Below are positions 51,030-57,886 of a DNA stretch of 57,886 nt, one piece after another; within the stretch, counting starts at the first letter, position 1, and every line of letters starts with the position of its first letter. A program made the position numbers and the translations under genes. A model generated the notes under the pieces. It did not search any database and was not told the DNA's origin. It was given only the letters and a program-made list of their open reading frames with translations. The stretch comes from an uncultured Bacteroidales bacterium. GTDB taxonomy: Bacteria; Bacteroidota; Bacteroidia; Bacteroidales; FEN-979. The DNA is taken from NCBI GenBank assembly GCA_903875045.1, contig CAIQUS010000057.1:1-57886 (forward strand), given 5' to 3'.

Positions 51030-54000
51030 TTAATAATTCAGATTAGTATTCAGTAATTTTTCTGTGAGTTCAACACTAAAACTTTTTCGCTTCGCATAGT
51101 CAAGCACCTGGTCCTTGCTGATCCGCCCGAGGTTGAAATATTGTGCAAGCGGGTGTGAAAAATAGAAACCACTCACCGAAGCACCAGGGTACATGGCATA
51201 ATTTTCAGTCAGCTGAATGCCGATTTTTTTATCGGCTTCCAACAGGTCGAACAGGGTGCGTTTTTCAGAATGTTCAGGGCAGGCAGGGTATCCTGGTGCA
51301 GGCCGGATGCCCTGGTATTCTTCGCGGATCATACCGAACACATCGAGTTGTTCCCCTTTTGAATATCCCCAGAACTCCTTTCGTACACGTTGGTGCATCA
51401 GTTCGGCAAAAGCTTCGGCCAGCCGGTCGGCCAGAACCTTGATCAGGATTGAATTGTAATCATCAAGGTCCTTTTCAAAAATGGAGACCCACTCCTCTAC
51501 GCCCAATCCGGCAGTAACAGCAAAACCTCCCATGTAATCAGTAATTCCCGATTCTTTCGGAGCAATAAAATCAGCAAGGCAAAGGTTCGGCTGTCCGGAG
51601 TCTTTCAATTGCTGGTTCCGTAAAAAACGAAAGGTCGTCAGAACTTTCGAACAGGTTTCATCGGTATATATTTCAATGTCATCACCGGTTGAATTGCATG
51701 GATAAAGCCCGATTACCCCGCGAGCAATCAGCATTTTCTTGCTGGTAATTTCATTCAGGAGCCGTTGGGCATCGTTAAACAACTTGGTTGCTTCCGCGCC
51801 CTTCACAGGATCAGTCAGAATAGCAGGGTATTTCCCGTTCATTTTCCAGGCATGGAAAAAGAATGTCCAGTCGATGTATTTTGCAATTTCTTCAAGGGAA
51901 TAATCGAAAAATACTTTTTCCCGGATAAATTGAGGACTGTAAATTTTAGTGGTGTCCCAATCGATTTTCAATTTATTCTTTCGGGCATCAGCAATGGAAA
52001 TATAAGAGTAATCGGCTTTTTTATCGTAAGTGTTGCGGATTCCTTTGTATTTCTTTTTAATGGCATCAGTAAAATCTTTTTTAGCTTCCGCTGATAAAAG
52101 GTTCGATACCACACCAACCGCTTTGGAAGCATCTTTCACATGAATGACGGATTGGGAATAGAAGGGCTCAATTTTAACGGCAGTGTGAATGTCGGAGGTG
52201 GTAGCCCCTCCGATCAAAAGCGGAATGGTGAATTTAAGGCGTTCCATCTCTTTGGCCACATGTACCATTTCTTCCAGAGAAGGTGTTATGAGGCCGCTGA
52301 GGCCAACAACATCAACATCATGCTCCCTGGCAGCGGCAAGTATCTTGTCGGCCGGGATCATCACCCCAAGGTCAATCACCTCATAATTGTTGCAAGCCAA
52401 TACGACACCTACAATATTTTTACCAATGTCGTGTACATCACCCTTCACAGTAGCAAGCAGTATTTTTCCATTGTTTCGTGGCGACCCTTTCAATTCGGCT
52501 TTCTCAGCTTCCAAACGCGGGGTTAACCGGGCTACTGCCTTTTTCATTACCCTGGCGCTCTTTACAACCTGAGGCAGGAACATTTTTCCGCTGCCAAAAA
52601 GGTCGCCCACCTGGTTCATCCCATCCATTAAAGGTCCTTCAATGATTTTAAGTGCCACATCAAACAGTGGCATGGCTTCATCAATGTCATGATCAATGAA
52701 TTCCGCATTTCCTTTGATGAGCGAATATCGCAGGCGCTCAACGACAGGAAGTGATCGCCACTGAGCCTCGGTTTCCTCCTTCTTTCCTGAATCAGTCACC
52801 TGGTCAGCATAAGCAAGCAGCCGTTCGGTGCCATCTTTACGACGGTTCAGAATTACATCTTCAACTAATTTCAACAGCATCTTTGGGATTTCATCGTACA
52901 CAGGAAGGCCTCCCGCGTTGACGATTCCCATATCAAGCCCGGCCTTGATCGCATGGTAAAGAAATGCCGAATGCATCGCTTCACGAAGCGGGTCATTCCC
53001 CCGGAATGAAAACGAAAGATTGCTGATGCCACCGCTCACCCGTGCATACGGAAGGTTCTCCTTGATCCATTTAACTGCGTTCAAAAATTCGACAGCATAG
53101 TTTGAATGCTCGTCAATACCAGTTGCAACAGTGAGGATGTTGGGATCAAAAATAATATCTTCAGGTGGAAAATTCAGTTCTTGTGTCAGGATTTTATAAG
53201 CACGTGTGGCTATGACGATCCGGCGGTCGAGGCTGGTAGCCTGTCCGTCTTCATCAAACGCCATGATTACGGTAGCCGCACCGAATTTACGCAGAAGGGT
53301 GGCATGTTCCCTGAACGCAGACTCACCCTCTTTCAGACTGATCGAATTCACGATCGGTTTTCCCTGGATACATTTAAGCCCTGCATGGATGACAGAAAAT
53401 TTCGAGGAATCGATCATGATGGGAACCCTTGCCACATCCGGATCTGAGGCCACCATGTTCAGAAAATTCACCATGGCCTTTTCAGCATCAAGCATGGCTT
53501 CATCCATGCTGATGTCGATCACCTGGGCACCACTTTCAACCTGCTGCCGGGCAACAGAGAGCGCCTCTTCATACTTTTCCTCTTTGATGAGGCGGGCAAA
53601 TTTTCTGGAACCACTTACATTGGTACGCTCACCGATGTTGATGAAGTTGCTGCCTTTATATATGGTGAGAGGTTCAAGTCCGCTTAATCTCAATTCATGC
53701 GATTTTTCGGGCACCTGTCTGACAGCACTTCCTTTTGCCATTTCAACAAAACCCCGGATGTGTTCGGGATTGGTTCCACAGCAACCACCGACCATATTGA
53801 CAAACCGGTTATCAAGAAAATCTTTGATAAATCCGGCCATTTCAGAGGGTGATTGGTCGTATTCTCCAAATTGATTGGGTAATCCTGCATTCGGATAGGC
53901 GATAATGGGAAATGGCGCTTTTGCTGATAATTCTTCAATATATGGGCGTAATTCAGCTGCGCCGAGTGAGCAATTCAGGCCAACGGCAAAAAGATCGAAA

Positions 54001-54737
54001 TGAATGATGGAGTATAGAAATGCTTCCAGAGTTTGCCCTGAAAGGGTGCGTCCGCTGTTGTCGGAAATGGTAACGCTCGCAATTACCGGAAAGCTGGTAC
54101 CGGGTTCCAGGTTAAAAGTGCCGGGATCCAGGATATGCCGATCGTTTAGTTCATCGAACACAGCGATCAGTGCGGCCTTGGCGTTGAGCGTGTCAAAAAT
54201 GGTTTCGACCATCAGGATATCTGCACCGCCATCCAGCAGTCCCCGCGCCTGTTCGCGGTAAGCATGATAGAGATCATCAAAACTCACGGCACGATAGGCA
54301 GGATTTTGGACATCTGGCGACATGGAGGCTGTTTTGCTGGTCGGACCAATTGAGCCGGCAACCCAACGCGGTTTGTCGGTGGCAAGTAAGGTGAATCCGG
54401 AGGTTGCCTCCTTGGCGAGTCTGGCTGCGGCCAGATTAATCTCATAAGCCAGGTCTTCGAGATGATAATCAGAAAGAGAAATCCGGTTGGCATTGAAGGT
54501 GTCGGTTTCAATAATGTCGGCCCCGGCTGCCAGGTATGCCTCGTGAATTTCACGTATAACCTGCGGTTTAGTAAGTACCAGCAGGTCGTTGTTTCCTTTC
54601 AGGTTGTGGGGAAAGTTTTTAAACCGCTCCCCCCGGAAATCAGCCTCTTCAAGTTTATACCGTTGGACCATGGTACCCATTGCCCCGTCGAGGACAAGAA
54701 CCCGTGATTTAATTGCCTTATGGATATTGTGAGTCAT
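51030..54737 (-). CDS. metH: Cobalamin-dependent methionine synthase, full length
   Basis: A 1235-aa four-module enzyme. The homocysteine domain (about 1-330) has Zn ligands C256, C319 and C320. The pterin domain (about 355-620) has [14 protein letters not shown]. The B12 cap and cobalamin domain (about 650-890) include [10 protein letters not shown], with H769 as the lower axial ligand. The C-terminal activation domain (about 905-1220) binds SAM for reductive repair. It moves a methyl group from 5-methyl-THF to homocysteine. All modules are present, so repair does not depend on a separate protein. It is followed after 2 bp by metF and faces ahcY across a short region. No cobalamin riboswitch is visible in its short upstream gap. 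Confidence 0.96.
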   Translation of the reverse strand: MTHNIHKAIKSRVLVLDGAMGTMVQRYKLEEADFRGERFKNFPHNLKGNNDLLVLTKPQVIREIHEAYLAAGADIIETDTFNANRISLSDYHLEDLAYEINLAAARLAKEATSGFTLLATDKPRWVAGSIGPTSKTASMSPDVQNPAYRAVSFDDLYHAYREQARGLLDGGADILMVETIFDTLNAKAALIAVFDELNDRHILDPGTFNLEPGTSFPVIASVTISDNSGRTLSGQTLEAFLYSIIHFDLFAVGLNCSLGAAELRPYIEELSAKAPFPIIAYPNAGLPNQFGEYDQSPSEMAGFIKDFLDNRFVNMVGGCCGTNPEHIRGFVEMAKGSAVRQVPEKSHELRLSGLEPLTIYKGSNFINIGERTNVSGSRKFARLIKEEKYEEALSVARQQVESGAQVIDISMDEAMLDAEKAMVNFLNMVASDPDVARVPIMIDSSKFSVIHAGLKCIQGKPIVNSISLKEGESAFREHATLLRKFGAATVIMAFDEDGQATSLDRRIVIATRAYKILTQELNFPPEDIIFDPNILTVATGIDEHSNYAVEFLNAVKWIKENLPYARVSGGISNLSFSFRGNDPLREAMHSAFLYHAIKAGLDMGIVNAGGLPVYDEIPKMLLKLVEDVILNRRKDGTERLLAYADQVTDSGKKEETEAQWRSLPVVERLRYSLIKGNAEFIDHDIDEAMPLFDVALKIIEGPLMDGMNQVGDLFGSGKMFLPQVVKSARVMKKAVARLTPRLEAEKAELKGSPRNNGKILLATVKGDVHDIGKNIVGVVLACNNYEVIDLGVMIPADKILAAAREHDVDVVGLSGLITPSLEEMVHVAKEMERLKFTIPLLIGGATTSDIHTAVKIEPFYSQSVIHVKDASKAVGVVSNLLSAEAKKDFTDAIKKKYKGIRNTYDKKADYSYISIADARKNKLKIDWDTTKIYSPQFIREKVFFDYSLEEIAKYIDWTFFFHAWKMNGKYPAILTDPVKGAEATKLFNDAQRLLNEITSKKMLIARGVIGLYPCNSTGDDIEIYTDETCSKVLTTFRFLRNQQLKDSGQPNLCLADFIAPKESGITDYMGGFAVTAGLGVEEWVSIFEKDLDDYNSILIKVLADRLAEAFAELMHQRVRKEFWGYSKGEQLDVFGMIREEYQGIRPAPGYPACPEHSEKRTLFDLLEADKKIGIQLTENYAMYPGASVSGFYFSHPLAQYFNLGRISKDQVLDYAKRKSFSVELTEKLLNTNLNY

Positions 54738-54754
54738 TCTGTTTTAATATTTAA

Positions 54755-54778
54755 TGCATTCCTGCATTCCTGCAATGT
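54755..54778 (+). repeat. Period-8 tandem repeat, TGCATTCC word
   Basis: Three octamers in register (tgcattcc, tgcattcc, tgcaatgt) in the 45-bp gap between the phosphopantetheinyl transferase and metH genes. Confidence 0.55.
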
Positions 54779-54782
54779 TAAT

Positions 54783-55421
54783 TTAAAAGGCCACCACCAG
54801 CATAAAGTCCTCAATTACCTCATAACACAGGGTGTAGTCCTTTTGTGAATTGTTAAAGCTGATGGTCGCATTACATTCAAAATTTGTATGGCAAAGGTAA
54901 TCAAATGGATGAATATAGATATCATTTTTGAAATCTACGTCAGGTTTGCCTTGTAGTTTGTAGAGTGCCTCTTTCCCTCCCCAAAAAACATATAATTGCT
55001 CCAGCCGGCATTCCGAACCGATGGATTCCAACTCTCTCTTCTGGAGAAACCGTTCTTTAACACGCTCTACACGATCCTTCATTTTTTCTATGTCAATGCC
55101 AACAGCATTATTCTCGCTCAAAACTACGGCTGCAAATTCACCGGCGTGTGATACCGAAATCAAATGACTTCCTGAATCAAGATAGGGTTTGCCGTTGGCA
55201 TCGTATGATAAATTTGACGGGAGCGGTGACAATAATTGTTGTAACAGGGCACGGTAAGCCAGCCATTGTTTTTTACGTAATTCGTGGCGAAATGATGCAT
55301 ATACAATTGTTTCTGAGCTGCTTAGATTAAGGTTGTCAAGCAATTCTTCCGCATTTTCTGTAATCCTCCAAATTCCGCCACGTATTCCATCGGCAGGATT
55401 GATTTCCCGTAAAAGGGGCAT
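54783..55421 (-). CDS. 4'-phosphopantetheinyl transferase (Sfp type)
   Basis: A 212-aa protein starting MPLLREINPADG. The Mg and CoA site motifs are VSHAGEFAAVVL, VGIDIE (about 130-135) and FWGGKEALYK, the W-x-x-K-E-A signature. It transfers the phosphopantetheine arm from CoA to acyl or peptidyl carrier proteins. I chose ATG 55421; the open frame continues up to 55550, but the promoter-like box at 55449-55456 lies inside that extension, and the extension has no family similarity. It sits 45 bp ahead of metH on the same strand and may share its transcript. Confidence 0.88.
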   Translation of the reverse strand: MPLLREINPADGIRGGIWRITENAEELLDNLNLSSSETIVYASFRHELRKKQWLAYRALLQQLLSPLPSNLSYDANGKPYLDSGSHLISVSHAGEFAAVVLSENNAVGIDIEKMKDRVERVKERFLQKRELESIGSECRLEQLYVFWGGKEALYKLQGKPDVDFKNDIYIHPFDYLCHTNFECNATISFNNSQKDYTLCYEVIEDFMLVVAF

Positions 55422-55448
55422 ATTAAGGGGTTGAATTTTATTTTCGCG

Positions 55449-55456
55449 CAAAATTA
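55449..55456 (-). promoter_or_regulatory. Candidate promoter for the phosphopantetheinyl transferase gene
   Basis: The minus strand reads TAATTTTG, a full TAnnTTTG match, 27 bp before ATG 55421. No good -33 TTG at the usual distance. It decides against the longer reading of the gene. Confidence 0.55.
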
Positions 55457-55490
55457 CGACAATATGCCATGCTGATATTGCTTTTTTATG

Positions 55491-55498
55491 TACTTTTG
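55491..55498 (+). promoter_or_regulatory. Candidate promoter for ahcY
   Basis: TACTTTTG matches TAnnTTTG and is followed by GCC, as in many Bacteroidota starts. It implies a leader of about 80 nt before ATG 55585. It lies 34 bp from the divergent minus-strand box. Confidence 0.6.
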
Positions 55499-55584
55499 CC
55501 GCCCAATTAAGAAGAAATATCTGTCTGGTTATTTTACCAAATTGATACACATTATTTAACGCCTACAAACAAACCTCCGACTAT

Positions 55585-57006
55585 ATGGAAAATCTTGCAA
55601 TGTCGACCAATATGAAATATAAAGTTGCTGATATGTCCCTCGCTGAATGGGGCCGAAAAGAGATTGAAATTGCTGAAAAAGAGATGCCGGGCCTCATGGC
55701 GATCCGTAAAAAATATTCCACTGAAAAACCCTTGAAAGGAGCACGTATCAGTGGATCACTTCACATGACCATCCAAACCGCTGTACTTATTGAAACCCTG
55801 ATCGAACTGGGTGCTGATGTCCGCTGGGCAAGCTGCAACATTTTTTCCACACAGGATCATGCCGCCGCCGCCATTGCCGCTGCAGGAATCCCTGTGTTTG
55901 CCTGGAAGGGTGAATCCCTCGATGAATATTGGTGGTGTACAAACATGGCCCTGTGTTTCCCCGGTGGTAAAGGACCAAACCTCATTGTTGATGATGGAGG
56001 CGATGCTACCATGATGATCCACAAAGGGTTCGAAATAGAAAAGAATCCTGAATTACTGAAGGTATCAACCGAAAATGCTGATGAAAAGGCGTTCTTGAAA
56101 CAACTCCAGGAACTTTATATAGAAGATAAAACCAGGTGGACCCGTACAGTTGCTGAATGGAAAGGAGTTTCGGAGGAGACAACCACTGGCGTGCACCGCC
56201 TTTATCAGATGAAAGAAAAGGGTGCTTTGCTTGTGCCGGCTGTCAATGTGAATGATTCTGTGACCAAGTCGAAATTTGACAACCTTTATGGATGCAGGGA
56301 ATCACTGGCCGATGGGATCAAACGTGCCACTGATGTGATGATTGCCGGTAAAGTTGTTGTGGTGCTTGGTTACGGCGATGTTGGAAAAGGATGTGCCCAT
56401 TCCATGCGTTCCTATGGTGCCCGTGTGATCGTAACTGAAATTGATCCTATTTGCGCACTCCAGGCAGCAATGGAAGGATTTGAAGTAAGCGTGCTGGAGG
56501 ATGCCCTTCCCGAAGGCAATATTTATGTTACCACCACAGGTAACAAGGATGTGATCACTGCAAGCCATCTGGCAAGTATGAAAGATCAGGCAATTGTATG
56601 CAACATCGGACATTTCGACAATGAGATTCAGGTGGAGCAGCTTACCAACTGGCCAGGGATCAAGATGATCAATATCAAACCTCAGGTTGATAAATATGTT
56701 TACCCCGACGGAAAATGTATCTATCTTTTGGCAGAAGGACGTCTTGTGAACCTGGGATGTGCAACCGGACACCCTTCATTCGTGATGTCGAATTCCTTTA
56801 CCAACCAAACCCTGGCCCAACTGGACCTTTGGCAACACAATTATGAGGTGGATGTTTATCGCCTTCCAAAACGGCTTGATGAGGAAGTTGCCCGGTTACA
56901 CCTGGAACAAATCGGTGTTAAACTGACGAAATTAACCCAGGAACAGGCAGATTACCTCAACGTTAATTTAGATGGTCCGTACAAACCTGAGCATTACCGG
57001 TATTAA
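55585..57006 (+). CDS. ahcY: Adenosylhomocysteinase
   Basis: A 473-aa enzyme of the usual length for the bacterial type. Key segments are [16 protein letters not shown] (about 57-72), the substrate-binding stretch [16 protein letters not shown], the NAD loop GYGDVGKG (262-269) and the C-terminal PYKPEHYRY that closes on NAD of the neighbour in the tetramer. It splits S-adenosylhomocysteine into adenosine and homocysteine, the substrate of MetH encoded on the other side of the divergent promoter region. Internal ATGs at 55600 and 55612 could also be starts; no strong Shine-Dalgarno separates them. Confidence 0.96.
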   Translation: MENLAMSTNMKYKVADMSLAEWGRKEIEIAEKEMPGLMAIRKKYSTEKPLKGARISGSLHMTIQTAVLIETLIELGADVRWASCNIFSTQDHAAAAIAAAGIPVFAWKGESLDEYWWCTNMALCFPGGKGPNLIVDDGGDATMMIHKGFEIEKNPELLKVSTENADEKAFLKQLQELYIEDKTRWTRTVAEWKGVSEETTTGVHRLYQMKEKGALLVPAVNVNDSVTKSKFDNLYGCRESLADGIKRATDVMIAGKVVVVLGYGDVGKGCAHSMRSYGARVIVTEIDPICALQAAMEGFEVSVLEDALPEGNIYVTTTGNKDVITASHLASMKDQAIVCNIGHFDNEIQVEQLTNWPGIKMINIKPQVDKYVYPDGKCIYLLAEGRLVNLGCATGHPSFVMSNSFTNQTLAQLDLWQHNYEVDVYRLPKRLDEEVARLHLEQIGVKLTKLTQEQADYLNVNLDGPYKPEHYRY

Positions 57007-57011
57007 AAAGT

Positions 57012-57141
57012 AACTGGTAAACTAGTAAACGGGTAAACGGGTAAACGGGTGAGCAGTTTACCCGTTTACCTGTTCACCTGTTCACCTGTTCACCCGTTCA
57101 CCTGTTCACCCGTTCACCTGTTCACCTGTTCACCCGTTCAC
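57012..57141. repeat. Inverted array of octamer repeats between convergent genes
   Basis: The left arm repeats gtaaacgg three to four times (about 57016-57050); the right arm repeats tttacctg and ttcacc(c/t)g about ten times (57057-57141). The inner parts pair: ggtaaacgggtaaa matches tttacccgtttacc with an 11-nt loop. The array lies between ahcY (+) and the lipoprotein gene (-) and may act as a two-way terminator, but it is not followed by a clear T-run. Confidence 0.7.
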
Positions 57142-57587
57142 TAATTCGATAAATACAACATCGCCCCGTCATACACCGCTGAATATTGCTTGAGTGAAAA
57201 ACGGGATGGCCCTTCGTAGGGGGTACCGTCAACCATGATGAACTTGGAACCACAAACAGGACAATAGCAGGTAATCCCTGACTGATCGACTCTGACCTGA
57301 GCACCTGAAGTCAATGGATCATACGGGCAGGCGCGCTCAAATGCTGAAAATTCGTTCACAGCTTTTCGGAATATCAGAATACCATTATACCCACCATAAA
57401 CGGTTTCCCATCCATTCACAACATTGAGATTGATGTATTGAGTTCCGTTGGGATTCAGGCTGATGTTCACATAAACATACGGGATTTCAGGAGCCTGCTC
57501 CTCTTTTTTGCAAGAGAACGCAATCAGAATGACGATAGCCGTTAACACCCATGCGCTGACATTTTTATTCCGGATATATTTGATCAT
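57141..57587 (-). CDS. Rieske-like lipoprotein with altered cluster ligands
   Basis: A 148-aa lipoprotein; lipobox cysteine C26 follows LIAFS. The C-terminal half looks like a Rieske fold: RACPYDP near 86-91 and CYCPVCGSKF at 107-116, then a final GTPYEGPSRFSLKQY loop. In true Rieske sites the ligands are CxH and CxxH; here the His positions are Tyr and Cys (CPY and CPVC). The [2Fe-2S] cluster is therefore probably lost or replaced by another metal site, using C87, C107, C109 and C112. It is a short stand-alone gene, convergent with ahcY. Related Bacteroidota proteins are often annotated as Rieske proteins without proof. Confidence 0.7.
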   Translation of the reverse strand: MIKYIRNKNVSAWVLTAIVILIAFSCKKEEQAPEIPYVYVNISLNPNGTQYINLNVVNGWETVYGGYNGILIFRKAVNEFSAFERACPYDPLTSGAQVRVDQSGITCYCPVCGSKFIMVDGTPYEGPSRFSLKQYSAVYDGAMLYLSN

Positions 57588-57720
57588 GATACAAATTTCG
57601 TAATTTTAACGTTTATTTATAATTAATAGTATTAATTGATAGTAATCATTCAGATAAATTTCGAAATGACCGGGTTTTAACCTTTTCAATAAGCAAATGC
57701 ATAATTAAGTGGTAAACTCT

Positions 57721-57737
57721 CCACGCCATAGGCGTGG
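57721..57737 (+). other. Perfect 7-bp hairpin before the group II intron
   Basis: ccacgcc, loop ata, ggcgtgg, followed by tatcttt. It has terminator form and lies 9 bp before the intron start. Group IIC introns often insert after such hairpins. Confidence 0.6.
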
Positions 57738-57746
57738 TATCTTTGG

Positions 57747-57886
57747 GTGTGCCGGGCATGTAGTAATTCTAAAGGGTGCGGGGAAGCAATTTCCCAAGTC
57801 CCGAAAGAGCCGTAATGACCGGAATTTTATAGCCGAAAGCAAGGGTGTCCCGGGCAACCGGGAATCTGAAGGCAGCCGTAGGCAAA
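57747..57886 (+). mobile_element. 5' end of a group II intron (domain I), continues past window
   Basis: The sequence begins GTGTG, fitting the GUGYG 5' splice site. Conserved domain I pieces follow: gccgggcatg, attctaaagggtg, gagccgtaatgaccgg, agccgaaagcaagggtgtc and gaatctgaaggcagcc, as in bacterial intron-maturase elements. The maturase ORF and the 3' end lie outside the window, so class and integrity cannot be judged. No host gene is interrupted in the visible part; insertion is intergenic, upstream of the lipoprotein gene and after a hairpin. Confidence 0.8.

Noticed and set aside
53206-53874. Long plus-strand open frame (222 codons) inside metH.
   Set aside because: It is antisense to the pterin and homocysteine modules of a well-conserved gene and has no recognisable domain; a shadow frame.
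54738-54782. Cobalamin or SAM riboswitch before metH.
   Set aside because: The gap is 45 bp and filled by an octamer repeat; there is no room for an aptamer.

Overview
The window looks like a chromosomal segment of an anaerobic or facultative member of the Bacteroidota, probably near Bacteroidales/Marinilabiliales. Supporting signs are a type IX secretion C-terminal domain, PQQ-like propeller paralogues, Bacteroidota-type -7 promoter boxes (TAnnTTTG), hybrid PAS histidine kinases, a bacterial GGGP synthase, and many ATGA-type gene overlaps. No rRNA, tRNA or CRISPR array was seen. The standard code applies: several intact genes end in TAG.

Layout. (1) 1-7278 (+): a carbohydrate cluster with a GPH-type sugar symporter (cut by the window edge and by an in-frame TAG), an atypical GH35 enzyme and a 1114-aa GH94-type phosphorylase. 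The combination resembles beta-1,2-gluco-oligosaccharide utilisation. (2) 7312-10195 (-): a FIST sensor protein overlapping a hybrid histidine kinase. (3) 10324-18021 (+): a T9SS-exported protein, then acyl-CoA genes (crotonase, 3-hydroxyacyl-CoA dehydrogenase, thiolase, FabK/nitronate-monooxygenase-like flavoprotein) and a lipoprotein. (4) 18138-24391: a large PAS/GAF histidine kinase, a MORN-type exported protein, a beta-helix protein and a protein with four EYFxDTDPGFG repeats.

(5) 24434-45510 (-) is the most unusual part: sixteen tightly packed, often overlapping genes that probably form one transcription unit with a candidate promoter at 45596-45603. In transcription order it has four PQQ-like propellers, an NHL propeller, a small Cys-rich exported protein, a NapG-like ferredoxin, a NapH/NosR-like membrane polyferredoxin, a membrane-anchored propeller, a MaoC-type hydratase, a fused NuoE-NuoF flavoprotein, a NuoG-N/GltD-type FeS flavoprotein, another propeller, a glycosyltransferase, and an ABC ATPase with a giant FtsX-type permease. 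The genes suggest an electron path from NADH through the soluble flavoproteins to the membrane and periplasmic ferredoxins, but no terminal reductase, hydrogenase or multihaem cytochrome is present. The role is unknown and this is my main candidate for an undescribed system.

(6) 45888-49231: an SRPBCC protein, a small exported protein with ADFED repeats and a dipeptidyl peptidase IV. (7) 49333-57006: GGGP synthase, MetF, MetH and a phosphopantetheinyl transferase on the minus strand, divergent from adenosylhomocysteinase. MetF, MetH and AhcY form most of a methionine/SAM recycling pathway. (8) 57007-57886: an inverted array of octamers, a Rieske-like lipoprotein with altered ligands, and the 5' end of a group II intron that runs off the window.

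Several intergenic gaps hold short tandem word repeats of 7-9 bp, with different words at different places. One word, GATTTAC, occurs at two loci about 36 kb apart.
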